Source of the DNA: Aradus depressus
Lineage: Eukaryota; Arthropoda; Insecta; Hemiptera; Aradidae
Assembly: GCA_963662175.1 (NCBI GenBank)
Contig: OY759215.1
Location: 56,251,213-56,315,212, forward strand
Reading direction: 5' to 3'
Length of the DNA: 64,000 bases
A program made the position numbers and the translations under genes. The first letter of the stretch is position 1; each line of letters starts with the position of its first letter. Below, piece after piece: positions 1-10,642 of the stretch. The notes beneath the pieces were generated by a model. That model did no database searches. It saw nothing but the letters and a program-made list of their open reading frames with translations, and was not told where the DNA came from.

Positions 1-435
1 ATTTTGTGGACTTACCGCACCCCTACCTTCATATAGTTTGTCACTAAGAATACATACTGTTACCAACTGAATAATACATTTTTATCAGCAGGTTGTTTCA
101 TGTATTACCTTAATAATCAAACTACCCTTATTTTTATTTGTAATAACCAATTTATTTATCGAGGTCTGTCCAATGTTTTTTATTTACATACATTCAAAAT
201 AATACATTGCGATTTATTTGTGTTTAAAAGTAGTTTTTTTAAGACAGTTTAGTTGTTAAAGGTTGTCATGCAAAAAAGTTGTTTTAGAACCATTCATCAA
301 TTGTAGAACTTCTTGTTAATTCGAGATTATTTATCATCTGGAAAGTTCTCGGCATTAGAAAAAAACTAAATGAAGTTTTCAGTTCGGAGTAGTTTTGATT
401 GATCAGTCAGCTGTTCTATGGATTTAGTTGGAGTA
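1..435. other. AT-rich intergenic DNA, nothing recognised
   Basis: No ORF of useful length, no paired repeat and no tRNA-like box seen. It runs up to the inverted-repeat element at 436. Confidence 0.5.
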
Positions 436-692
436 CAATTGAGGGGGTTAGAAGCAAAAGGATGTAAGTAACAAAAATGTCATTTCGAGATAATTACCTT
501 CAAAGTTATAGTAACATCGTAAATTCAGGTATTACCCAGGTATTTTCCACTAGTTACAGCATTACTGGTACTAACAATCGTTCTGATCATTAGCCAGTAG
601 TCAGCGTGGGTGTCAAGGAAGATGTTAACATACAAATCTCAATTTCAGCCGATTTGTCACTTACATCCCTTTGCTTCTAACCCCCTCAATTG
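436..692. mobile_element. 257-bp MITE with about 38-bp terminal inverted repeats
   Basis: The left end (436-473) begins CAATTGAGGGGGTTAGAAGC and the right end (655-692) is its reverse complement with only a couple of mismatches. The core has no ORF. The outermost six bases (CAATTG) are themselves palindromic, so it is unclear whether they belong to the inverted repeat or are a target duplication. Size, long terminal repeats and lack of coding indicate a non-autonomous DNA transposon. Superfamily not assigned. Confidence 0.8.
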
Positions 693-746
693 ATCTGTTA
701 GTAAGTTGGTAATCTTGTCAATTAGTTGCTTTTTGGGTTGAATTCA

Positions 747-1600
747 TGTGATAATTAAAAAATGATGTTAATTAAAATAAATAAATAAAATTAATAATAT
801 TTAAACAAATAATAAAATTACCACATTTCCTGTAGAAATTATAGCTGGTCTTCTACTAAATTTTGATTTCTACAGTAATTTCCGAAAAGGGCCCTAAAAA
901 AATATCCAAACTTCAAGACGTGCAATTATGAAGAAAATGCACGTAGGTATTTAAAAAAAATTTTCATTTGGATTCTTCTAAATATAATAATGAGATGCCA
1001 TATTGTTTCTTTTTAAAAATGTTAAATCTAACCAAAAGGTATAAATTATCTTAACAGGGAAAATTAATAGCATAGAATAAGAGAACAAATATTGGGTTTA
1101 TTTATCTAAACCTATATAATTAATTGCAATAAAAAAAAATGAAATTATTTTACAAAAAGAAATCTAACAAACTAATTTCTTAAAACTATATCAGTCTTTT
1201 TTCTGTTTTATTATTGGCCATTCTTTAAATCAATGTTATTTAGGGCATATAAACATATAAATAAATAAAAGTACCTCTTTTGCGCATCTATTTGACTGTT
1301 ATTTCACTCCTACATGGTTCACCACACCTCAAACCTAAAAACATTTTCTCTCACTAGACTGTCCACCTTCACATCTCAACTCCGACTCTCTTGACTATTT
1401 TAACAGCTGATCGTCGTCATTTGTTCTTAATTCAGTGGTTGTTCACATTTTGTTTTAAAACAAAACGCGACTAGTCCATCTTCGTATATTTATTCACTAA
1501 TTAAGTTACTTCACTCCTAACAGCTGTTTTTATACAAATAATAATTATTGATTTTATAATTTATTAATAATCTTAATGTGTGTAAATTTTTTACATCGCA
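747..1600 (+). mobile_element. solo LTR, family L, copy 1 (diverged)
   Basis: About 854 bp, starting TGTGATAATT and ending near TTTACATCGCA. It aligns along its length with 20969-21855 (reverse) and 37993-38825 (same strand). A shared block around 'CCACATTTCCTGTAGAAA' and 'AAGGGCCCTAAAAAAATATC' is the easiest to see. TG...CA ends and the absence of internal coding fit a solo LTR. This is the most diverged of the three copies and no clean target duplication is visible. Confidence 0.7.
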
Positions 1601-1760
1601 CTGAAATCATATGGTATTATTTGGTTTTGAATTCCCTTTTTAAAATGTAAGTAATATTATTTCTTTTGGTCTAATGTAATTTTTGTTAGTTATATAAAGC
1701 GATATTTGTTTTCTCCTCACATTTTGATTAAGCGTGTATTATTTAATAGTGATTAAATAG

Positions 1761-2105
1761 GTTAGGTTAGGTTTTATGACTCATGCCCGGGCTTTAACTA
1801 CGAGGTCATATCGCCTACTACCAGAGCGCTCTTTCGTCACTCTGGTGGACATGAGCCCGACTCTACTGTGGGAGTCCTAAATTTTGCCTACCCTAAGTTT
1901 TTATTCACCTAGGGTAGGGATCTTTAGCGAGTACCTGACATCGTACAGGCTCGGGACCATCGCTTAACGTCCCGTCCGAAGGACGGCGTGCTTAAGTTTA
2001 TTTAACCTCCCAGATAAAATAAACTAAGGGCCTCGGTCGGGTTTCGAACCCACGATCTTGAGCTCAGAAGTCAAGCACGCATACCACTAAGCTACCGGCG
2101 CCCTC
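1761..2105 (-). mobile_element. tRNA-derived SINE, full length, perfect 13-bp TSD
   Basis: Read on the minus strand, the head contains a pol III A box (TAGCTCAGTGG; this copy has a small change) and a B box (GGTTCGAAACCC type). A central domain with CCGTCCTTCGGACGGGACG-like sequence, a GGGTAGGCAAAATTTAGG block and a CGGGCATGAGTCATAAAACC end follow. The tail is (CCTAA)-type. The duplicated target AGTGATTAAATAG flanks it exactly at 1748-1760 and 2106-2118. This copy serves as a reference for the family (345 bp). Confidence 0.95.
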
Positions 2106-2118
2106 AGTGATTAAATAG

Positions 2119-2689
2119 TTACTCACCGTTTGAGACACAGCCACACATTCACAAGTTGGAAGTCTATGGCAATACTATATTTTTGAACTGTCATAGTACC
2201 ATATTTGTATTTACATTACTTTCTACCGTCGATAAGGTAGCAATTATCAAAATTAGTCAGTTATTGTCGATATAATCAGTGTCTAGTTAAAGCCAGGAAA
2301 AGCGTCCTGTCTGACCACTGTACATATGACAGAACTACTGCTTCACAACATTTTATTCTTTCGGATACATGATACGATACGAACTGCCCCAATAAAGCAT
2401 CCTCATGTACACAAATCATATCAAGTACCCGAAAGAGTCATGTAGTACACAAGCTGCCTTCAACCAACGTGAATAATAGTCGATAGCCATTGTCAATACT
2501 AGTTAAATGGACGCTAGATAAGGACGGAAATTAAGGTTTAAATCATCATATTTCCGACATTGACTAGACCACCGTGTTTATATCAATAATAACGAGCAAT
2601 TGTCAATAATGTCTAACTGATCGACATTAGCAGTAACATGTATACCAAGCTGCCATGTCGAATTCAATTTATAAGGAACCCCCCTTCAA
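2119..2689. other. AT-rich intergenic DNA, nothing recognised
   Basis: No coding potential and no match to the repeat families in this window, apart from short recurring TTGTCRATA-like words. Confidence 0.4.
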
Positions 2690-2692
2690 ATT

Positions 2693-2788
2693 ACTTTGTC
2701 GCTTTGTTCGCATGGTCTCACCTTGGTTTGCGGGTTCGAATCCCATGGCGAATATGCATCGTACATAAAGCAAAAAAAAAAAAAAAAT
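2693..2788 (+). repeat. possible second tRNA-like retroposon fragment with poly(A)
   Basis: A sequence resembling a tRNA T arm with a B-box match (GGTTCGAATCC at about 2732) is followed about 35 bases later by a run of 15 A's. The arrangement fits a short tRNA-derived retroposon. No convincing A box or TSD is visible and it is present once. Confidence 0.3.
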
Positions 2789-2839
2789 ACTTTGTCAAAC
2801 TTTAAAATAAGTTGCTCAATACTCAACAAAAAAAAAAAA

Positions 2840-3330
2840 AAAATCGTTGGTGAATGTACTTCTCCAGGACAAGTAAATTTCCTATCAATACATTCTCATT
2901 ACATCGGCATTTGTTTTAGTTCCCCCCCCCCCCCCCCCCCTCCCCCAATCCATCTTTCCCTTTAGTCGATTTGACTGAAAATCAATAGGTGTCGTTCATG
3001 GAGTTCTGGTTACACACCGTTTCGTAACATTTATTGCGTCGATAGTTATTACATTTTTTGTGTTAAGTCGCCCCCTTCTCTTTGCCCGATTTCGTTAAAA
3101 ATCTATAGGTGTGGGCTAATGGGGATTCTGGATACACATATAAAATTTCATGTCGACACATTATGCGTTCTAAGTTATCGAGTTATCGTGCTCACAGGCA
3201 CAAACATGTTATTTTTAAATTTTTGTAATCAGGGGTTCGTAAAACATGAAATACCGGTGAAAACTAAACATCGAATTGCTGATCGATTTCATAACTACCT
3301 TCATACTTCGTATAGGTGGGGAAGTAAAAT
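2840..3330 (+). mobile_element. family A element, near full length, with poly(C) tract
   Basis: It begins with a decayed 5' block (TACTTCTCCAG) and passes a C20-type tract at 2922-2940. It contains two internal units, each with a 'GATTT(G)RCTGAAAATCAATAGGTGTCG' theme, and ends CTTCGTATAGGTGGGGAAGT. This matches the family consensus 5' and 3' ends. Non-coding. Internal ORFs here are frame accidents. Confidence 0.75.
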
Positions 3331-3907
3331 TTACGAGAAGAATTGAATTGATTACGTCTATTTAATACCATATGAGACAACAATAATTATTATAATATAA
3401 ATATTATAATTCATTTATCTGGATTACGAAAATACATATATACTATTAGGAAACATTACAACCCGCAGAATCATTCTTTCTCGAATTGTTTTTGTAGTTG
3501 GCCTACCTAAAAAACTAAGTATGTCCAACTTGATGATTAAACCGCGCTAGCGCTATGGTTACTGCAGAAACTAACCTTGAGGATTTCGAACTTTGACTTA
3601 TGAAACGGTGAGGAGGTGGGGGGGTATATATTTGATGGTATTACACCGTATGTAGGTAGATGGGAGATGAGGTGGGGATGGTAACTGGGAGAGATGCTGT
3701 GTGGGAGTAAGGCAGGAAACTAACACTAATACATCATATCCGGAGTACAGGAGGGTAGCCGCCGCCACACACCATCCTGGCTACAAACCAACCACCCCCA
3801 CCCCCATCCAGGCCAATATATGCCATCCCAACTATAGTCTAACTGGTATTTTCATTGAAGGGCTAGTCATTTCATGTCTCGCCTCTACTTGGAGGGTTGG
3901 AAACTAA
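3331..3907. other. unassigned DNA with a C/G-richer patch
   Basis: 3600-3800 is richer in G and C than its surroundings and holds short open frames, but none resembles a known domain and no splice-framed exon is evident. Confidence 0.35.
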
Positions 3908-4112
3908 GTGGGAGGTAAAAAAAATATTGAGCACGCTGTCCTTTGGATGGGACGTTAAGCGATGATACCAAACAAAGGACTCTAGGCAACTATACCTGGG
4001 TAGGCAAAATTTAGAATTCTCAAGTTCGGCCCGGGCTAAGTAGAAAGAGCGCCCTGGTAGTAGGCGATATGCCGTGTAGTTGAAGCCCCGGGCATGAGCC
4101 ACAAAAACAAAC
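3908..4112 (+). mobile_element. SINE, 5'-truncated, older AACAAACAA-tail copy
   Basis: The head is missing. The copy starts in the GGGAGGTAAAA region and holds the GTCCTTTGGATGGGACGTTA central domain, the GGTAGGCAAAATTTAG block and the GGGCATGAGCCAC end. It has several substitutions and deletions relative to the copy at 1761, so it is older. Confidence 0.85.
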
Positions 4113-4429
4113 AAGGCTGGCATACCCAGAAATTAATTTAAAATAACCTTATTTGATTGAATATTTATGTAGACCCAGATATAAATCAATGGGACAAAAA
4201 TAATTGGGTAAACAGAAAATATTTATTAAAATAAATACAGAACTCGTAAGAAAAATCGTTATCTGACTGACGCTAAAATGGCATTACCGATATAAGGGAG
4301 AGAATGCAATAGATAAAAAAGATAATTAAATATAATTTTAAATTAATTCGAGTATATTCCTGGTTTACATGTTACGCTATTTGACGCCGATATACACAAG
4401 GACCCCAGTTAGTTCACATGGGTGGAGGC

Positions 4430-5115
4430 TAGTGTTGCCAGATGTCTCGGATTTCCAAGAGACCTACCGTTTTTCAATCACAATCGATACTCTTTTGAAT
4501 TACATGTTTAATTTTCATTAAAACATTTGTTTTTATATATTTATTAAGTTTTTATATATTTATTTTAATCTTCCCGCTATCTATTTTGAATTTATTCATG
4601 TTCTTTTCCCATATTTGTAAGTTTTTTATAATAAAATGTAATTTTCAAGCAGAGCTTTTCTGTTGGAAATAAACCGTTATATAAGTATATATTTTCAGAA
4701 ATTATTCAGGCTCTATTTAAATAATTTATTATATATATAAAAACATTCAGACTGCCTAACTAGCAAATTCTAACAGGAAGTTAGAACAAAGAAATTGACA
4801 ATAATCTTATTTTATAAAAAAAAATAATAATTGAATACTTATTAAAATATATATATTTTTTTTATTTCTGAATTTATTTCTTAATCGTTATTAATCTACA
4901 CTGAAGATATTTTGTATTTCATAGGTTCAATTATTGACTGTATTTCACAGATTTAATTGATCTCTTAGACAGACATTTATTGACCCATTATTGTAGGTAT
5001 TACTTTTATTTGACTTATATTGCATTTGGACATTAAAATTTAAGTTTATATACCTGAGAAAACTAAAAAGGATTTTAAAGTATAATTTTGCAGTTTATAT
5101 CCTTATATATATGTA
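4430..5115 (+). repeat. repeat family D, copy 1
   Basis: It starts near CTAGTGTTGCCAGATGTCTC and shares successive blocks with 49395-49960 and 52630-53280: a GTAAGTTTTTTATAATAAAA-type block, an AGAGCTTTTCTGTTGG block, and a TTTCTGAATTTATTTCTTAA block. The leading GTG(T)YGCCAGGTGTCCC resembles hAT-type terminal repeats, but no matching opposite end or transposase is seen. A sub-block (about 4759-4819) is inverted relative to copy 3. Confidence 0.6.
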
Positions 5116-5600
5116 ATATGACTTACATTTTTTTTTTACCTGTCCCTAGTGGAGGATAACTCCATTGTGAAATACATAACGGATGCCTGACTACTGCAGT
5201 ACAGTAGGGTTTTCATCTCTGAGGTTATATTGTCCCACATTTCTTGTTTAGATTTAATAAAAATGTAATATTTCATTGAATAATGTGAGTTTGTTTATCA
5301 TTTTTATAAAAGACAAACAAGAGTTGAAATGCATACAATGTGTTATCTATTTGGCTACTAGCGAAGGTGTGTTGTGTTAACAACAAATATACCAATAATT
5401 TGTTAACAAGATATGCAACAGATATTGATTTTATCAACAAGTTGTACTTATTTATCAAAAAGATACCTCTTATCTAGTTTGATATGAACGATATATAATC
5501 ATTTAGTACTCTTTATATACATTATAATTGATATTAATTAATACATAATCGATTGTCAATTTTATGAAAGGTGAGAATGAAACGAAATAACATAGCAATA
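5116..5600. other. AT-rich intergenic DNA, nothing recognised
   Basis: No repeat family or coding signal seen. Confidence 0.4.
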
Positions 5601-5610
5601 CAAGAAAAAA

Positions 5611-5860
5611 GAGGGGGTGCTCAGAAGTAGCGTGCTTGTCTACTGAGTTCGAGATCACGCGTTCGAAACCCGGCCGAGCCCTGAGCATGCCGTCCTTCGG
5701 ATGGGACGTTAAGCGATGATCCCAAGCCTGTACGATATATATCAGGAACTCGTGAAAGACCCCTACCCTAGATGATAGGATAGGCAAAATTGAGGTCTAC
5801 CATAGTAGAGTCGGGCTAATGACCACCAGGACGAAGAGCGCTTCTCAAATTGAACTACTG
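5611..5860 (+). mobile_element. SINE, decayed copy
   Basis: The tRNA-like head is degraded but the B box (GTTCGAAACCCGG) is clear. The central GTCCTTCGGATGGGACGTTA domain and GGCAAAATT block follow, and the 3' end is scrambled beyond GAAGAGCGCT. No TSD detected. Confidence 0.85.
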
Positions 5861-5890
5861 GTCTTCAAGACCTTTATATAATATGAAACG

Positions 5891-6227
5891 CGGAGGGCGC
5901 CGGTAGCTCAGTGGTTTGCGTGCTTTCCTTCTAAGCTCAAGAACGTGGGTTCGAAACCCGACCGAGGCCTTTAGTTTATTTTATCCGGGAGGTACTTAAG
6001 CACGCCGTCCTTCGGATGGGATGTTAAGCGATGGTCCCGAGCATGTACAATGTCAGGTACTCGTTAAAGACCCCTGCCCTAGGTGAATAAAAATTTAGGG
6101 TAGGCAAAATTTAGGACTCCCCCAGTAGAGTCGGGCGCATGTCCACCAGAGTGACGAAAGAGCGCTCTGGTAGTAGGAAATATGACCTCGTAGTTAAAGC
6201 CCGGGCATGAGTCATAAAACCTAATCC
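5891..6227 (+). mobile_element. SINE, full length, perfect 12-bp TSD
   Basis: Complete copy. The head is GGGCGCCGGTAGCTCAGTGG (A box), followed by GGTTCGAAACCC (B box), the central domain and CATAAAACCTAATCC at the end. TAATATGAAACG is repeated at 5879-5890 and 6228-6239 as the target duplication. Young CCTAA-tail class. Confidence 0.95.
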
Positions 6228-6239
6228 TAATATGAAACG

Positions 6240-6880
6240 TTTTTTTGGTCTAACAATCACTCCGACAATCTACAGAAATAAAACTTTATTTTCTAAAAGT
6301 GCAAATTTCGAGATCAAAGAGTTTTCTTTCCAGAGAAGTGGACAGACAGACACAAATAGCTCCGTTTTAGATATTCACCTGGGGAACATGAAAAATCCCT
6401 ACAGACCACTTATCAATAGAATTCCGAAATTAAACTTTCTAAAATAACTTCTAATCCCAAAACTCTACACACGAACCTTATCCTTTCAATCCACCCTAAT
6501 TGATAACTATCTTCCCGTCTGACTAGGAGATGGCCTCGGGCACCTATGTAAGCTAGGAGTGTACTCGTACATATATTTGGGTTCTACCATTTAGACGGGT
6601 TGTGTAAGTGTGAGTAGACGAGAGTGACTGACGTAGTGACTTGCGAGGTGACCCTGACTAAACGTACCAGCTATTAGCCGGAGAGTCTACAGATTTGAGA
6701 CTCTCGACGTAGGTACAATACGACACACGTATCTCAGATTGCAATCTTTATAACCCTCCTATTAAAGAGAATATCCAAGGACATTCAGCTGGACAATAAC
6801 TTGACCTGTCTGCTCTACAATATCTATGTAATAATAATAATATTATCACGATATTACATGACGATATAGACAATTTGAAA
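6240..6880. other. unassigned AT-rich DNA
   Basis: A 71-codon open frame at 6232-6447 starts inside the SINE target duplication and shows no domain, so I do not treat it as a gene. Confidence 0.35.
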
Positions 6881-6882
6881 AG

Positions 6883-7345
6883 AAAATATATGTGATGTGG
6901 CCATAACAGGACTTGCTTATTACCAACCACTTTTTGACGTATCACTTTTCCCTTCCCTTCTTCTCAAATTCATTTCGAACTAACATTACTGAATATTTGA
7001 AAGTATGTAATTAATATGTTTGCATCAGAGCTTTTTTTTGTTTCATTGTACAGCATGTAATTCCTCATTACTCCCAGTAACGCCTATAGAAAATAATTTT
7101 AAGAGGAGGGGGAACAAAGTGGTCTGTATAAGAAAGTCATGTGTTGGCCACATCGAATATATTTTTAAATTCGTTGCTATGCGTAAACATTACTTTGAAC
7201 TATTTTCTACTGATTTATTGTACAATCTTCGAGCGCAACAACAATTAGTCCGACCCAAACCTGAGGACATTTCGATGGTAGGAAATTTCATAAGGAACAT
7301 TTTTTGTAAGGCACATTTTTTTATAAATCAAGCAAACGTTTAAAA
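6883..7345. repeat. family E foldback-type repeat
   Basis: About 50 bases at 6883-6933 (AAAATATATGTGATGTGG...) are repeated in inverted form at 7116-7165. Sequence from about 7116 to 7345 matches 44220-44530 in the opposite orientation, including the TATAAGAAAG and TTTCTACTGA words. Weaker similarity occurs at 37040-37130 and 61380-61480. Probably a non-autonomous DNA element, ends undefined. Confidence 0.5.
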
Positions 7346-7599
7346 AATGAGGTTCAAAAATATTTTAGGACGGTTTTCGGCATGTACGAGTATCTCGCAA
7401 ACCGAGCGAGTAATTCCACTCCATATAAAATGTGCCTCTTAGAATTCTCTACAACTTGTATTTGTAGATTTTTGAGGGGGGGGGGGACTTTGGAATCGCT
7501 AATTCTGATTACATCTCTCAGATAAATAGAGATAGTGTAAGTAGAACAAAAAAAACCTTGTGCACTTTACTCTATGGCGACCCCCTAAAATATATATAT
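7346..7599. other. unassigned DNA next to the LTR element
   Basis: Contains a G9 tract at about 7477 and TA-rich sequence that forms the insertion target of the LTR retrotransposon. No gene. Confidence 0.4.
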
Positions 7600-8570
7600 T
7601 GTAACGCTCGTTTTATTGGGTTACATTTAACATTTTAATGTCCCTGTTCGAAGGCGACATTTGTAACGCTTGTTATTAGTGCTACTTGATATTCTAATTT
7701 AATTATATAATTTAATAATAATTATATGCAATAACGATTATGAGAGAACCTGGTTATGTATAATTTATAAATAAAAATAAAGACTTTAAAATAATTTGTT
7801 ACATTTTTCTTTTATTTTAAATTTCATCATGACATTTTTTATGGGTTAGTATCACATAAATTTTACAGACATAGAGATTTTTCTTTTTTAAACACACATT
7901 CAACTAAACCTGCGGGGCTTGCATGCTGTATTGAGTTGATGATCGATGATTTCGTTTTGTACCACTGATGAGATGGGATTGTTGGTAGACCTCTGACGTC
8001 CTCTCCTGATTTTTGTTAGTCATTCCATCATGAAACAGCCATTCCTCATTTCCTAATTATTCGCCTCTGGATGTCTTTACCAGTTGATCTTCATTATTAC
8101 GGGATACACATACACTTTTTCTTCTATGTCCTCAGACAATCAAACTTACTCCACTGCACATCTTTCCACAGATCCCTCCACAGACACCCTCTCACATCTC
8201 ACTCTGAACAACGACTCCTTCCACGAGGGGACAGACCACTTCTCTCTTGTTTTGGATTCAGCTCCGTCATTGGCCCACAATTTTTACAGCCTTTAGCACT
8301 AAACATCTGGGTTTTTTTATATTACTTTCATATTCCCGTATACAATCCTGGTTGCTTACATTTATAGTTAACTAATTATTAGCCTAACATTTAATTTTAT
8401 GACATAATTGAAATAAATGATTTGATATATTTTGAAACTATATCGACCCTGGTACAAATCGATTAGATAACCCCCAGTAACCTTCCTTAGGTCTACTAAC
8501 TGATTATATTTACGTATCTTATTTTCCATTTCTTAAATATTACATGTAATGGACAATATAGAACATTACA
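7600..8570 (-). repeat. 3' LTR of the retrotransposon
   Basis: 971 bp with TG...CA ends, paired with 11801-12771. In element orientation it is preceded by the purine-rich AGCAGAGGGCAA, which is placed like a polypurine tract. The 98- and 70-codon open frames inside are antisense to the element and recur identically in the other LTR, so they are not genes. Confidence 0.93.
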
Positions 8571-8586
8571 TTGCCCTCTGCTAAAA
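8571..8586 (-). other. probable polypurine tract
   Basis: Directly upstream of the 3' LTR in element orientation, the sequence is TTTTAGCAGAGGGCAA followed by TGTAATG. The AGAGGG core abutting the LTR is where plus-strand priming occurs in LTR elements. The position supports minus-strand orientation. Confidence 0.55.
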
Positions 8587-10642
8587 ATATCAAAATATAT
8601 CATTCATTTGCTTACATAAGTGTTTAGTACCAAACTATTTCATAATCTTATGGTTATATGTACCACTTGGCGACTCAAAATAACATGGTGACCCAGTTTC
8701 TATACTTAATTAATTACACACAAATTTTTTGTCTATTATGGAATACATTCTTCAAGGTAACTCTTTTTAATAATATTATACAACAATTAGGTAACAAATC
8801 CAATTCAATTAATTTATTTACGTCTTATCATAATGTTATATTAGATTTATTTTCTTATTTTACTTTATTTTCTCATTTCTTCTATTTACCACTACTCTAT
8901 TCTCCATACGCAAATTCTACATTCAAAATTCCAACACTAATCATTAATTTGCCATACAATTTACCCACACTCCTTAATATAATCTAAAATTCTTAAATAA
9001 TCTCCCTGGTATCTCTTAACCATCCTGATCTCCTTGGATCTTCGCCTACTACCATAAAATACTCATAATCCAATTCCTTCCCACCTATAGGCTAAGCCTA
9101 AAAATTTTTAATAATCATTCTTTAATCCTTCCTTCTATTTAAAAGTACAATTCCCTCTCTCCTTTCAATTATCTATATTTTTTTTTTTTTTTTTACTTCC
9201 TTCATTACCATATTTATTTATTATTTAATATTCCATTTATTAATAACATCACTGTCACAATTAGACATAACTCAGATAATTATTTATATTTTACTACTTT
9301 TATTTACGCTATCTCGACTTACTTTCCCTATTGATTTACTGCACTAATTTTTATATAATGTTCTTAAGATGATATTCTTAAAAAAAATATTCTTATAACA
9401 TTTTCCCCGTTTCACTTACAAAATTTTTTTTTATTTATTATTATTATTATTATACGGAATTACTTTCAAGGTTATATTTCAATATTATATGTTTTTATTT
9501 TTTTATTATCCATTTTAGGATAATTCCTTTTATCAATCTATTATTCTGAACCTACGAGCGATTATCGCTCTCAAAAACCATTTGTGGGTTAATATAACTC
9601 GTTTCCGTAAGGACGCTAAACTCCTTAAATCAACATGGCCCACGTTGTTGACAATTACGGTTAAATAACACTAACAAACCCTTTAAACTAATATATTTTT
9701 TTTTTTTTTTTTATAAATATTTTTATTTTATCACCAATACCATAAAAAAATGCATGCATAAATACCAATAAATAGTTCAATTCGAGACTAACCCTTATTA
9801 TAAAATTTCCCATAAAAATAACCACCATAAATATAATATTACAATAAATAAATATGTTTTTATTTAAAAACATTTAAAATCAAAAATATTCTGTACAGAA
9901 TGCAGAGTTCACTACATATTATTTACATATAATTTAATTTAATTATAATTATTATTTTATTTTTTTTTTATTCTTAGACAGAGCATCACCCACTCTCATA
10001 TTTTTAATCAGTCTCAGACCCAACATTGGTCATTATTACCTCTTTTATAATACCACCACTCTAATAAAAAAAATAGCATACATCATATTAAAAATAACAA
10101 GACATACCATAAACAAATACACAATCAATATTAACATTATTTGACGTGTTTACAAACTTCAGTTGTTTATCATAAAAGACTCTAACAGCTGTCTTATCCT
10201 TTATCTATTCATCAGTTCGTCTCCTCAATCTAGACTTGGTTGACATATCATGTTCACTACGCTCCATATTTTTATTTCTAACTTTAGTTTAATTTATTCT
10301 TTACTTTCAATTATTTATTAATTAGACCCTATTTACATCTCGAGTGATAACTTCTTTGTTTACATTAATTTTTTTTCATTTTATTGATTTTTATTAACTC
10401 AAATTTTACATGCAAACAATTCTTGACAGATAAAATTGTGATATCAAATCTCAGGTACATTTTTCATTAATTAATTATATCATTTTATTTTGCAATTATT
10501 CATTTCGACAAAATTCAACATATTAACTGATACTTTCTGTGTTTAATTTTTTTATTAATTTTAATGTTACATTTTATAGTTCCAGATCATAATCCTAGAC
10601 AAGCAATTTTCAATATCCAAAATTTCATCGGTTAAATACCTA
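8571..10642 (-). other. internal region of the LTR element, no coding
   Basis: About 2 kb of very AT-rich sequence between the Gag-like ORF and the 3' LTR, where pol would be expected. I find no reverse transcriptase or integrase motif on either strand. Many stops suggest the coding region has been lost or replaced by unrelated sequence. Confidence 0.6.

Noticed and set aside
7967..7990. CTGATGAGATGGG in the LTR as a hammerhead core (also 12167)
   Set aside because: No GAAA after a possible stem II and no cleavage-site context.
8071..8367. 98- and 70-codon ORFs repeated identically at 12272-12568 and 12285-12497
   Set aside because: They lie in the two LTRs, antisense to the element. Identity reflects LTR identity, not a duplicated gene.
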